From Podocnemis expansa (lineage: Eukaryota > Chordata > Testudines > Podocnemididae): a stretch of DNA of 64,000 nt. The stretch is taken from positions 3,476,522-3,540,521 of the forward strand of contig ML682024.1 in assembly GCA_007922195.1 (NCBI GenBank). Reading direction: 5' to 3'. Positions 1 to 14,552 of this stretch are shown here, in pieces. A program made the position numbers and the translations under genes. The notes under the pieces were generated by a model. It had not been told where the DNA came from. It was given only the letters and a program-made list of their open reading frames with translations, and did not search any database. How positions within the stretch are numbered: the first letter of the stretch is position 1; every line of letters begins with the position of its first letter.

Positions 1-2020
1 AAGGCGCTGTGTGAGGGGACCCGTGTAGATGTCACTCAGCGCCCCGTGGTCCCGGGCCGCCTGCCGTGTCTGCTTCAGCAGCAGTTGCCAGCACCGGACC
101 GGGGAGAGGGGTTCCAGATCCTTCCTGAGGTGAAACAGAGAGCAATGACCCTCACTCCTCATCCACAGCCCCTAGTGCCCCTTGCTTCCGACATGCAGCC
201 CCCAGTGACCCCCCCCACCCCTCACTCCCTACCTGCTGCCCTCAGGGACCCCCTGACTCCTCACTCCTGACCTGCAGCCCCATCACCCCCCTGTTCCTGA
301 CCAGTAGCCCCCAGGGTCCTTCATTTCAGACCTGCAGCCGCCCAGGGCCTCCCACTCCAGACCCCCTCAAAGTGCACCTGGGGTGCTCCTTTGCCCAACG
401 TAGCCGGGCTGTGAATCTCTCTGACAGTTTCTCCAGCCCACGGGAATATTCAAGCTCCAGCTCTGCTTTCCGCCGCAGAAACTCGCCCAGGTCCTGGAGA
501 AACTGGAGCCGGGTCTCAGCCTGGGCCTCCAACCCCCGCAGCTGTTCACCCAACTGGCCCCGCAGCTCTGCAACAAGAAGCAGCATCAGCAGGGGGAGCC
601 TGGGGAAGGGACCCAGGAGTCCACAGGGAAGGGACACAGGAATCTGGGACAGGAAGGAAAGAATGGACCAAGAAGTCTGGGGCCAGCAGTGGGGACGGGG
701 CAGTGAAGGGACCCAGGAGTCTGGTGCAGGTTGAGAGGGAGTATCAGTTTGTCTGCAAGCACTTTCATTTCCTAGGGCAGCTGTGGACTGATGGACTGCA
801 GGGGGAGGGTGTTAGTGGCGGTGGGGAAAGAGGAAGTTGGGGATCCCAGCTGGGGGGGGCTGATGGGAGGGTCAGAGCCTCCCTGGGCAAACCAACCCCT
901 GCACCCCAGACAAGCACAGCACCAACAGAGCAGCAGGCCCAGCCTGCGGGCACCTGCACCCTTCCTGGCTTGGTTACTGTGGGGCAGCAGAGCTGTCAGT
1001 GGGAGGGAGGCTTTCCCCTCTGGGGCACAGAGCCCAGGATGGGGGAACTGACTGACTGGCACGGCCTGCTCTGGGTTACCCAAACCTCTCCCCACAGCCA
1101 ACTGCAGGAGACACCCACTTCGCAGGCCCCTTTCCTCCTTCCCCAGGGGCCAGAAGCCGCCCCAGCAGTGGGGCTAGGAATGGTAATGTGTAACCCCACC
1201 CTTCGAGGCCCAGGTCCTTGGCCAGATTCAGGGGAACCCCCCTCAACCCACGTCAGCCCCCCCCTCTGCATCCGGCCCTAGGGCCTCGAACCCACATCCG
1301 CCACCAGGAGAGGAGCCGGCGCCTGTAGCCTGACTCGGCCCCAGCCCCACCCGCGAGCTGGGGAGAGAACCCAGGAGTCCGGGTCCATCCTCCCCCCCCC
1401 AGACACATGCCCCAGGGGGTAACTGAACCAGGGCTGGGCATCCATCGGCTGGCGGGGTGAGGGTGGGCCAGGAGCCCGGACACCTGGGTTCTCCGCAGGC
1501 TCTGCGAGGGGGCGGGGACAGTGCTAGAGCGGGACAGGTGGCTGGAAGCCCGGACTCCCGGGTCCTCTGCCAGGGAAACAGTGACTAGTGGTCAGAGCAG
1601 GGGGGGAGGGGGAGCCGGACGCCTCGGTTCTCTCCGGGGCGATCTAAATCTGTCCCCGGCCGGGAGGAAGCTGCGCTCACAAGCCGGAACCTGGGGGGAA
1701 GTTGCACTAAAACCTGCTGATGGCATTTGGCTCGCAGCAGGGCGAGGCCGGGGCCCCGGGCCCCCTACCGCCGAGGAAAGGGGGGGGCTCAGCGGGGCAG
1801 CGAGGCGGCCCCATCCACCAAGTGACCCCCGCTGCTACAGGACCCCCGCTCCCTTCAGCCAGCGCCGCTTCCCACTGCATCCCTGGGGGTCCCAGCCGGC
1901 CCCACAGCTCGCCCCCAACCCCTGCCCCTCAGCCGGGGGGCAGCTGCTCCGTGCGCAGCGCATGTTACCTTTCACCTGCGCCTCATATTCAGCTTTGCGC
2001 GCCTTCCCCAGCGCGCTCAT
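1..2020 (-). CDS. ARHGAP4: Rho GTPase-activating protein 4, 5' exons (partial)
   Basis: Three coding exons read on the minus strand: exon 1 1969-2020 (ATG at 2020), exon 2 378-567, exon 3 1-124, which runs off the window. All borders have AG/GT sites and the phases agree (1, then 0 with a split Arg codon). The product starts MSALGKARKAEYEAQVK and continues into the F-BAR coiled coil, with ELEYSRGLEKLSERF near residue 60 and GPLTQRL at the window edge; all three match the start of ARHGAP4. Known role: the F-BAR domain binds membrane, and downstream RhoGAP and SH3 domains, not in this window, down-regulate Rho-family GTPases in haematopoietic and neural cells. The first intron is about 1.4 kb and holds tRNA-like SINE remnants. 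The related SRGAP proteins have a similar N-terminus, but neighbouring NAA10, AVPR2 and L1CAM support ARHGAP4. Confidence 0.9.
138..330. repeat. Degenerate intronic minisatellite (C-rich)
   Basis: Loose copies of a unit reading roughly 'cctcactcctgacctgcag' followed by a C-rich spacer lie in the ARHGAP4 intron between exons 2 and 3. The same unit recurs in many introns of this window, for example near 19270, 20410, 29940-30080, 35535-35630, 41380-41830, 43910-44010 and 44485-44545. Confidence 0.55.
1581..1640 (+). repeat. tRNA-derived SINE fragment
   Basis: The stretch carries the head 'tagtggtcagagcag' and, about 35 bp on, 'cctcggttctctcc', an A-box-like and B-box-like pair. The head resembles tRNA-Glu ('tctagtggttag'). 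Related fragments occur on either strand near 1360, 10127, 14226, 22130, 44223, 49130, 58487, 62165 and 63130. Confidence 0.5.
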
Positions 2021-2330
2021 CCTGGGCGGTCCGCGGCGAGGGCCTCCCGAGGGAGCCCCGATCCCGGCTAGGGGCCCAGAGCGAGCGGAGGAGCCGAGCC
2101 CCCCGTCCGGATGCGCAGCAGCGGGTCTCCAGCGCCCCACGCTGCGATGCGCCCGGCCCCGCCCCCGGCCCCGCCTGGGGCAGGAAGCAGAAGAGCATCC
2201 TTAACCCCTTGCGTGCTGCAGCCCCCAGACGGAGCGCCCGGGCCCGCCCGCTGGGGGCAGGACACACTCCCAGCCTGAAGGGATCGGGGGGCGGCTTGGA
2301 CGGAGGGAGCCGCTCTCACCCCTAGGCTGG
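1700..2330 (-). promoter_or_regulatory. CpG-rich promoter region of ARHGAP4
   Basis: A GC- and CpG-dense block surrounds the first coding exon of ARHGAP4 and its upstream flank. No TATA box is evident. The extent is an estimate by eye. Confidence 0.45.
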
Positions 2331-2891
2331 GGGACGGAAACAGCCACTAGAGCCTCAGGTTTTCCCAGCCTCCCGCAGCAATCGCCCTTGCAACTCTTCA
2401 GGCCAGACCCACAGACACCCTCTGTGAGGCAGACAGACAGAGAGACGCTAGTCTGGCGACAGGGGCTGGGAGGCACAGCCAGGGCTCGGCCCAAATTGAG
2501 GAACCTGCTGCGAAGAGCAGAAGCCACGTCGGCTTTTTGCGCTGGGGGGCGGGGAAGTGGGGGTGGGCGCTGGGTCACCAGTGCCTCGCACCAGTCCCTG
2601 CCTAGCACCCCCCTCCTCTCCCAGGAGCTGCTCCTGCTGCCTCCCCCCGGGCAGGGTCGATGCTCCCCCCCCCACCAACAAGCAAGGTGCCCCTCAGGTA
2701 ACTTTATTCCTTTAACCCTTTCCCACCGGGAGAGGAAATACACACAGCTGGACAAAGCATCCCCCCCTGCAGGGTTTGGGGCAGCTTAACCTCATGTGCC
2801 CCCCACTCACCAACATCACATCTTCCCCCTGCAGCTAATGGGGGAGACCCACTCCCCGTCCACAGTGCACAAGGGAAGTTTTGGGGCTCAG

Positions 2892-4031
<1,140 letters not shown>

Positions 4032-4096
4032 CGCCGCCACCTGCAGCCTCCCGGCCCCCAGCGCTTGGCTGCGGGGAACGCGGCGGCGCGCCGCAG

Positions 4097-4316
4097 CCAA
4101 TCAGCAGCGCCGGTAGAACGCGGACAAACGCCGGCGCTCGGCAGAGCCGCGGGGCGGGGCGAATGGAACGACCCAGCCTCACGGACCGGGCACGGCCAAT
4201 CAGAGAGCGAGGGGAGGTTCATAGGCGGCTAGCGTCCAATGAGCTGTCAGGTGGCGAACGCTGGACACGTGATTGGGGGAAGCCCTTCTCTGTCCCAGGC
4301 GTGGGGAGCACCCAAT
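4097..4316 (-). promoter_or_regulatory. CCAAT-box cluster upstream of the Nudix gene
   Basis: CCAAT occurs on the plus strand at 4097, 4196, 4236 and 4312, and ATTGG at 4272, directly upstream of the minus-strand start codon at 4031. CCAAT is the NF-Y core motif. The region is CpG-rich and lacks a TATA box. Confidence 0.5.
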
Positions 4317-4399
4317 GGGGACTAGCTTATGAGGGGCCCCCCAAAGGGCCCGGGATCGCCCTCATCGAAGGGTCATAGGAAGGGCTGAGGATGGCCTAG

Positions 4400-6620
4400 C
4401 CCTGGAGCGTTACCCAGGACGCCCAGTGAGAGTGCAGCACAGAAGGGGCACTAGATGGAGGTCTGGGGGGCTGGGAAACGAAGTGGGGAAATTTCTCTGA
4501 ACGTAGATTGTGCCTCAGTTTCCCCAGTACTGGTGGGACGGGACCAGGGTGTGTGACCACAGCAGAGACTCTGAGGCAGAGGGGCCTGCCCCACTCCACG
4601 ATCACAGACAAGTGTCCACAGACCCCTCTGCCAGGGAAACAAGCAGGGGGACGTATGGAAACAAATGGTTGTGGCAAGGCCAGGACTCACTGTGTGCAGC
4701 ACAGGATAGAGCCCAAGCAGGGGGCTCCGGGTCCCGCCGTGGGTCTCTGTCGTACTATGCTGACTCCCCTGATGTCTGGGCAGCACCCAGGCTGGCTGGG
4801 AGTTGCTCTAGGGTGCTCCCAGCAGGCTGAGATGGGAGACCTGCAGCCTAAAGTCCTGGCTGGCTTCACCCTGAGTGATTCATGGCCCTACAGGATCACA
4901 CCACGGTCCCTTCTGTCGGGGCAGGCAGCACGGGGGCACACAGGCACCCACAGTTGGGGAGGGACAGAGGGTGCTCCCAACACAGTAGGAATCTTCAGCA
5001 ATATCTGCAATGACTGTATTACATGCCTCAGTTTCCCTTTTGGAGGGAGGGGGGGGTGGGTGGTCTGCTTCTTGCAGAGAGTGGGGTGCAACCCTGCTAG
5101 GTGACAGGTCCCAGACTACAGCCTAGCTTTTTGGCATCGAATTCCCAGCTGCTGGATGATACCTTGCCACAGGAAGCCACCTGGGGGGTAATCTAATTGA
5201 GGCCAAGAGGACAGACATCCAGGGAAGAGGGGCACTTGGGAGCTGGGTGTGGAACTGCACTCACATGTCAAGCAGCTGGGGCAGGATGTAATGACCCCCA
5301 CATGCCCACTAATCCCCAATTAGCCCTGCAGCAGCTGAATGATCCACAGTGAGAGTCCTCCAGTCTCTCCTAAAGTCTCATGGAACCCAGGGGCTGCAGT
5401 CTGTGAAGGCTGGCTCCAGGGCAGAGCCTGCAGGGACATGAGGTCTGCCCATCACCCCTACTCCTTTAGACTTAGAGACTCTTAAGGGACCGATATGATC
5501 ATCCAGTCCAGTGATTTTCAAACCATGGGTTTGGGTCATGACACCCTCTGTTGCTACCACCATGTGACTGTTGGGTCACAGGCATAAATGATTGTTTTCA
5601 ACTAGGTCCTGAGAAAAAAAAGTTTGAAAACCACTGCTCTGGTCTGACCTCCTGTACAATGCAGGCCACAAAACCAAACCCGCCCACTCCTATAATAAAT
5701 CTCTAACCTATCACTGAGTTATCATCATCCTCAAATCATGGTTTAAAGAGAATCCACCAGTAGCTGCATTATGCCTCAGGCTGCAGAGGACAGTGAAGAC
5801 CCATCGAGAGCTTTTTCCAATCTGCCCAGCAGGAAAATTCCCTCACACCCCCAAACATGGGGATCAGTTAAACCCTGAGCATGTGAGCAAGACTCACCCA
5901 TCAGACACTTAAGAAATAATTCTCTGTAGTAGTTCATAACTGCCCCTCCCAACAATCACCCCCCTCAGGCCATTGGCATATCTACCCCCGCTAGTCAAAG
6001 ATCAGTCAATTGCCAAACTAGGCCAACCCATTACACCACCCCCTCCATAATTTTATCAAGCTCATGTTGGAAGCCAGCTACATTGTTTATCCTACAGCTT
6101 CCCTTGGAAAGTGAATTATCCTAGAACTTTATGGGGCCCCACAGCCAGGGCCAGGGACCTCTTGCTCTTGTAGCACCTGCACCACTGACTAGGGCAGGCA
6201 GCTGAATGAGAGGGTGCAGCACAACAGAGCCTGCCATGTGCGCAGTGCCCTCAGGCCAGGCCACGCAAGAGGCGCTGGGCTCTGTAGGCTGCACTGGGGG
6301 GATGGGCTGTATGTGACCAGGCACAGAACTGGATCCAGTGGCACAGTAGCAGTTTGGGCAGGAACAGAGGTAGGCTGCCAACACTGTGACCAAGGGGGGC
6401 AGAAAAAACTGCTACAGACTCCTACAGTTCCTACGTGGCTGGCGGGCTGCAATGTGGTGGTTCCAGCTGTCAGGCTCTCCCCATATGTGGAGGCTGGTGG
6501 CAGGCAAGGAGCAACCCCAGCGCCATTGGGACCTGGAGGGAGGCCTACATGGGGCTGGAGCTGTCTGCCATGGGAGGGGCCAGGGCTGCAGCTGAATAAA
6601 GACAAGCCACAGCTCGGCAG
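4400..6620. other. Intergenic stretch, no gene seen
   Basis: Between the Nudix gene and the NAA10 3' end I see no exon with conserved coding features. It contains the hAT-like element at 5509-5636 and unclassified repeat-like sequence around it. Confidence 0.6.
5509..5636. mobile_element. hAT-type miniature element
   Basis: The 128-bp segment begins 'cagtgattttcaaac' and ends with its inverted counterpart 'gtttgaaaaccactg'. Flanking 8-mers (5501-5508 and 5637-5644) agree at five of eight positions, fitting an eroded 8-bp hAT target duplication. There is no coding capacity. A relative lies at 49631-49820. Confidence 0.65.
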
Positions 6621-6624
6621 AACC

Positions 6625-6630
6625 TTTATT
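6625..6630 (-). terminator. Poly(A) signal of NAA10
   Basis: AATAAA on the minus strand, 38 nt past the NAA10 stop codon, giving a very short 3' UTR. Confidence 0.75.
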
Positions 6631-6667
6631 GTGCTGTCCAGAGCTTGCCCCACAGCCTGGCGAAGTC

Positions 6668-9323
<2,656 letters not shown>

Positions 9324-9481
9324 GGCGCCGCCGCTCCACGACTCCCGCTGCCTCCGGCTCCGCGCGGCTACCACCAGCCCGACTCCGAGCCGGCCGGAGG
9401 CGGTGCCCAAGAACGTCCTGCCTCCCGCGGAAGACCCTCGACCAATTCCCTGGCAAGGACGGGTCAGGTGACCGCGTGCAG

Positions 9482-10058
9482 CCAATCCCGACACAATTTC
9501 TGCGTTTCGCCGAGCATTAGCCAATAGGAAAGGTAGCTGGCCAGGCCCGTTCCTCCCCATTCTGTCGGGGCTCAGCCACTCAGCGGGAAGGAGGAGCGCA
9601 ATGCCTCGCCCACGCACCAATCGTGACGAAGAGAAGCGCGTGGTCCCGTCCTCGGGCCCCTCAGCGTCCAATCAGTATCAAGGCTTGGAATGGGCCCCGT
9701 GCTCGCTTCTCTCCCTATTCGGCCATTTAGCATTCAAGGCAGAGGATAGTCCCGCCCCCATATCCAGGGCTGCCGGCCAATTGGATGCCAGGAGGGGCAA
9801 CTTTACCAAATGCACAAGTCCGCACACGGCGCAACTAATCATCGACCACTGTGGAAACGAGCTCCCCAGCGGCTTACCTTTGAGGTTAGACACACAGGGG
9901 CGGTTCCAAACTAACCAATCACAGGCAAGAGTGATTAGATTGACAATTTTGTTCGCCAATCACTTGACAGGCAAGCTCCGCCTCTTAGAAGCCTGACAGG
10001 TCGAGCCAACAGCCAATCAGAGATCGGAGTGGCTTAGGGGATCAGGGCATGGGCCAAT
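9482..10058 (-). promoter_or_regulatory. Array of nine same-orientation CCAAT motifs upstream of NAA10
   Basis: Plus-strand CCAAT occurs at 9482, 9521, 9617, 9668, 9777, 9915, 9956, 10013 and 10054. All are upstream of the NAA10 start, so they read ATTGG on the NAA10 sense strand. NF-Y binding is expected from the motif; occupancy is inference. Confidence 0.5.
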
Positions 10059-10312
10059 GAGGAGGGTCCTGGGGTGACAGCCACATGGACGGTGGGCTAA
10101 GGAAGGCACCCCGGGGGTAGGGGTAGGAGCCCGGACTCCTGGGTTCTCTTGCCGGCTCGGGGGCTGGGAATTGGGCTTATCTAAAAGCGGCTCTGAGCGG
10201 CTACTTGTGACTTCACAATCCCCAGCCGCTTCGCTCTGCCGGCGCCCCACAATGCTGACCCCAGACCCTGCTGGGCCCCATTGATCACAGATCTTTTTCT
10301 CCTTCCCCACAC

Positions 10313-10318
10313 TTTATT
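10313..10318 (-). terminator. Poly(A) signal of AVPR2
   Basis: AATAAA on the minus strand about 285 nt past the AVPR2 stop, immediately before the CCAAT array of NAA10. The two genes are therefore only a few hundred bases apart. Confidence 0.65.
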
Positions 10319-10602
10319 GGGGTCATTTTTACAGAGACTGATTTCGACTTGTGCCCTCAGAAGCAGGGTGTAAATTGGGAGCCCCTCTGCTTCCCACAAT
10401 ATATCTATGTCTCGCCCAAGTTTGCCCTCCTGAGCCAGACCCCTTCCCCCCTGCATGTCTCCCTTTTCCCCTGCCCTGCCCGCCCCCCCACAAGAGACTG
10501 CACGCACCACCCCCGTGGAGCCCAACCCCCAAGTTTGCAAAGACCACCTCCAGCCCCAGCTGGTGGCTCGTAGGAGCACAGTGTTGGGGAACCTGCAGGG
10601 GC

Positions 10603-11861
10603 TCAGGCTGCAGGGTCTCGGCCCAGCATCGAGGTGGCCGTGAGGCTGGAGTCACTGGGCAGGGACCCTGTGCGAGGCCTAGTTTGACGAGGACACAGGA
10701 GCCGATTCAACTCCCTGGAGATGCTGCTGCTGAAGGTGGCGTAAATCCAAGGGTTGGTGCAGCTGTTCAGGCTGGCGAGGAGCATCAGCAGGGTGAAGGC
10801 TGGCCCTGGGGAAGGACTGGGGTGTCAGATTGGCCAGTGCCCCCCACTCCCAATCCACAACCCGCCTGACCCCCTGCTCAATCAGCACCCCTCACACCCA
10901 ACTGCAGGCCCTGCTTGCTGAATCCTAAATACCCCCCCCCCCAGGCCTCCTGGTGCCTCTCACTCCCAACCCATAGCCTACCGAGGAGGTGTTTTGTCGG
11001 GGGAGGCAGGTGGCATGAGCTCTCTGGGCTTGGGGAGTGAAGCAGCAGGCACTCACCTTCCACAGGTGCCCGGGGGTCCCACACAGCCCAGAGCTGGACG
11101 GAGAAGTAGGGGGCCCAGCAAACCACATAGACTACCACAATGACCAGCGTCATGCGCAGTGTCTTGGCCACAGCCGCTGACACCCCCTTGCCCTGGACAC
11201 CCTGGGGGCCACGCCCCAGGCTCCTAGCCACCTCACGGAAGATCAGGGCCTGGCAGGCAGCGATGAAGAGGCTCGGCAGGGCGAAGACCATGAGGGTGAT
11301 CCAGCTGACGTAGGCCTGGGCACCCCAGGGCTCGGCAAAGGTGGCCCAGCAGTCGCTATCTCCCTGTGGGAGCTGCACCTTGGAGAAGATGAAGAGCTGA
11401 GGCAGGCTGAGGAGCAGCGCGGATCCCCAGGCAGCTGCCAGTGGCGCCTTCCAGCTGACACGGCCCCGCCGGAAGGCCACGACTGGCCGGCAGATGGCCC
11501 GGTGGCGGTCATAGGTCATGGCCACGATGACGTAGGAGGAGGCAAACATGGCCACCACCTGCAGGTATTTGACGGCCCGACACAGGGGGTCAGGGCCCAG
11601 GAACCGGTCCGTGATGTCCCACAGCAGCTGGGGGAGCACCTGGAAGAGCGCCACAGCCAGGTCAGCCAGGCACAGGTGGGAGATGAAGCGATGCATGGGA
11701 GCGGAGTGGGCCCGGCGCCGGCTGAGAGCCCCTAGCACCAGCCCGTTGCTCAGAGTGGCCAGCAGGAAGATGATGGTCAAGACAGCCACCTCAGCGACGG
11801 CCAGGGTGGGGTCACGGTCGTCAGGGACGGAGCCATTGGGCGCCAGAGAGGCATTGGCCAT
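10603..11861 (-). CDS. AVPR2: Vasopressin/vasotocin V2 receptor
   Basis: Two coding exons on the minus strand: 11057-11861 and 10603-10805; 335 residues against 371 in human. The start is the ATG at 11861, just after a clean acceptor (ctctgcag ending at 11868), so a non-coding upstream exon is likely. N-glycosylation sites NAS and NGS precede TM1. Hallmarks seen: SNGLVLGAL (TM1), [18 protein letters not shown] (TM2), DRHRAI after TM3 (the V2-type replacement of DRY), [12 protein letters not shown] before TM6, and NSCTNPWIY (TM7 NPxxY). The intron after TM6 is where V2 receptor genes are split. Known role: Gs-coupled receptor for vasopressin, or vasotocin in reptiles, raising cAMP in the kidney. 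The third cytoplasmic loop and C-tail are shorter than in human, and only one cysteine follows TM7. Confidence 0.95.
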
Positions 11862-11929
11862 GGCAGGCTGCAGAGACAGGGGAGATGAGGGAGGGTGGCA
11901 GCCCTGGAGCCAAGCACCTCCACGCAGCA

Positions 11930-12460
11930 ATGCTTCATGCAGCTGTGCAAACCTACACAGCTGTGTAGCACAAGGGCACACACCACAGTACAGCTATGTC
12001 ATGCAACACTGCAGCGCAATGATGCAAAACAACTCAAACATCCATCACAATTGAAAAGTGCAACCACAATGCAACACAGCAAAGTATGCCACATCATTGA
12101 GGCCACAGTGCAGCACACCACTGCTATGACACCCTTCAAGATATGTACCACACAACAAAACGTGAAGCAGCAGTGCAGCAGGCCAAGCAACGCAATGCAA
12201 CAGAGCAAAGCCACATGATGTGCTATTATGATTGCAGGGGACGATGCAGCACGACACTGCAAGGCACCAATATGGCGTAACAGAACAGTGCAGTGCTGGG
12301 GGATGGCAATGTGCTCACACCATGTAGACACCCCCAGTGCGGGACCAGAATGCAGCATGAAACACAACCATGCCTGGACTCCAGCATAACACGGCAAGGC
12401 CAGGCTGCTGCACCCTTGAAGCACAAGCCCACTGAGGCCCAATCTAGCGCAAGATGACAG
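11930..12460. repeat. Degenerate TGCA-rich minisatellite
   Basis: Irregular repeats of 'atgcaacacagc'- and 'gtgcagca'-like words run for about 500 bp upstream of AVPR2. Copies are too diverged to give a clean period by eye. Confidence 0.5.
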
Positions 12461-12670
12461 CAAGCTGGCAACGTGGCCCCTGCATGTGCAAGGCTGGATG
12501 GTGGGGGCAGGGAAGTGGCAATCAAGAGCCACAATGCCCCTTGCTGGAGCCAATGTGACACAGACACTAACAGGTCTTTGGCGAAGCCACTTGGGCCTCC
12601 CAGGCCCCCAGTGAAGCCCAGCTGACAAAGCAGCATCTGCTCATGCCCTGTGTTACTGCCATGCACCATC

Positions 12671-12770
12671 TTCGCAGCATCTGACGAAGTGGGATTTTCT
12701 CCCACAGAAGCTCATGCGAAAAATAAATCTGTTAGTCTTAAAGTGCCACATGACTCCTTGGTTTTTTTTT
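12671..12770 (+). repeat. Terminal part of a dispersed retroelement-like repeat
   Basis: The end 'aaataaatctgttagtctt' followed by 'aaagtgccacatgactcctt' and a T run is a third copy of the motif forming both arms of the hairpin at 26836-26931. Family not assigned. Confidence 0.55.
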
Positions 12771-14220
12771 ACAGCTGCGCCTCCCCCACTCCCACGACAC
12801 AGGGCATCTGCTGATGCCAGGGGGCTGCTCCCTGTGCGGTGATGCGTAACTGGGGCCCAAGGAGATACTGAGTTGTGTCCCTCCTGGACAGAGAGACCCG
12901 GGAATTGTGGTCAGTGTCCTGGGAGTCCCCAAGGGGAAACACACACAGGAAATGCAAGTGACTTGGACAGAGTCACCCAGTGTTAATAATGGAGCTAACC
13001 CAGGTATCCTGGCACCCAGCCAGCGCCAGCCCCCCCCCCCCCCAACTACTAGACGCCACTGCTCTTAAGGTCTCCAGCCAAGTTTCCTATTTGCCTGCTG
13101 AGCTGTGCCTTACCCACTTCAGACCCCTGAGGTCCCTGCAAGGCTGCTAACTCCCTAGATCAGGGAGAGAGCTGAGTAAGCCCAGATGGTGGGATTCTCT
13201 CCCCAGCGGGGAGGGATTGGTATCCACTGTTTAGTGGGATGCGGCAGGGAGCTAGGATGCCTGGGTGCTATCCCCACAGGGCTCAGGTGGAGGGAGGGGA
13301 AGGGACTCCAAACCTCGACTCCTGCACACTGGGGCAACATAGGCAGGGCTGTATCTACAGCAGAGCGAGTGGGGCTTTGCCCTAGGTGCATTGGGGCAGC
13401 TCCATTAAAGGGCGCGTTCTGCGCCGCTCGCCCCAGGCATCAACCATTCTAAGGGTGCTGAAAACTGTAGTTACAGCTCTGGACATAGGACCCCCCACCC
13501 ACCCACCCGCCTTACCTTCACACACACAGCGTCAAACCAGCTGCTGGTGGCTTCTTTTGGGCCTTGCCCCCCCCCAGTTGGTCTGTGACACCACCCTTCA
13601 AAACAAACCCAGCCTCAGCAAGCACAGCCTGGAAACAGGAGGCAGAGACCCCCCAGATCTCCAGAGGGCTGCTCCGGCCTGGCAAGATGAAGATTCTGCC
13701 CCCCTCCAAAGGAAGTATGGTATAGCTGTGGCCAGGAGTGGGGCAGAGTAATGGGGAGGGTCTGGGCGTGGCTTAACTCCATAATTTGGCTTGTTCCTGT
13801 TTCCCCCCACCCCTCCCAGACAAGTCCTTGGCCTCTGTCCAGTCCTAGTAAAGCTCTTGTGGCATCTGACCCCCCCCAGTAGGATAGGCAGACGTGCTAG
13901 TGACCCCAACATCTCCCCCAGGTCAGGGTCCTCTGACACATGGGGGGGGGTGCTGCATTCCCAGAGTCAGGCAGAGCCCAGAGTCCTGGCTTCCAGCATT
14001 CCTCCCCCACTGCCCTTCCCAAGCTGCAAAAAGAAGCCAGGTGTCCTTGATCCCCAGCTGTGCCCAGCCCCTAGCAGATACCATCTTCCTAGTGTGAGGT
14101 CCCAGCAACTAATGGGGCGTTGAATGACGTATGAGACATACGGGGGGGGGTGACAAGGGGGGGGGTTCATTCCCCGGGGGGGGGGGCTGTGGTAACAACT
14201 TTAAAGGCCTTCAATCACTG
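12771..14220. other. AVPR2-PDZD4 intergenic DNA, no gene seen
   Basis: No conserved coding exon is visible. The region holds a poly-C tract at about 13029-13041 and scattered low-complexity and repeat-like sequence. Confidence 0.5.
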
Positions 14221-14225
14221 AGAGG

Positions 14226-14292
14226 GAAGTGGGGTCTAGTGGTTAGAGCAGGGAGCCCAGTGAGGGCTAGGATGCTTGTGTTCTGTTCTGCC
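14226..14292 (+). repeat. tRNA-Glu-like SINE fragment
   Basis: Contains 'ggggtctagtggttagagca', close to the tRNA-Glu D-arm/A-box segment. The downstream B-box half is eroded. Confidence 0.5.
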
Positions 14293-14440
14293 TCAGCAAG
14301 GCCAGTGATCAATGCAGGGGCAGGGGAGCAGCCATTGTTGGGGGCCTGGAGCCCAGCTCTGGCCAGGCAAGGCTGACAGCAGCAGGAGGAGGGGACAGGG
14401 TGCTTCTGGGCCAGGAGCCCCCTCATGGCATGACAGCAAA

Positions 14441-14552
14441 TAGTGTAGTGGCTAGTGCCTCTGCTTAACATGCAGAGGGTCCTGGGTTCAATTCCCAGGG
14501 GGTTGGACTCGATGATCTCCTGAGGTCCCTTCTAGCCCTATGATATGATTTG
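14441..14552 (+). mobile_element. tRNA-Val(AAC)-like SINE with CR1-type tail
   Basis: A perfect A box (tagtgtagtgg, 14441-14451) and B box (ggttcaattcc, 14485-14495) bracket an anticodon arm with a 7-bp stem and loop ttaacat (anticodon AAC). A T-arm with stem ctggg/cccag follows. There is no acceptor stem. The 3' part ('actcgatgatctcctgaggt' and 'cccttctagccctatgat') is like the end of CR1 LINEs, as in SINEs mobilised by CR1. Confidence 0.75.

Noticed and set aside
4100..4100. Upstream ATG of the Nudix gene as the start
   Set aside because: It adds 23 arginine- and alanine-rich residues not found in the family; possible but less likely than the ATG at 4031.
6594..6599. Plus-strand AATAAA as a terminator
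   Set aside because: No plus-strand gene ends here; the minus-strand AATAAA at 6625-6630 serves NAA10.
14441..14512. Functional tRNA-Val gene
   Set aside because: A and B boxes and anticodon arm are present, but there is no paired acceptor stem and a CR1-like tail follows, so it is a SINE.
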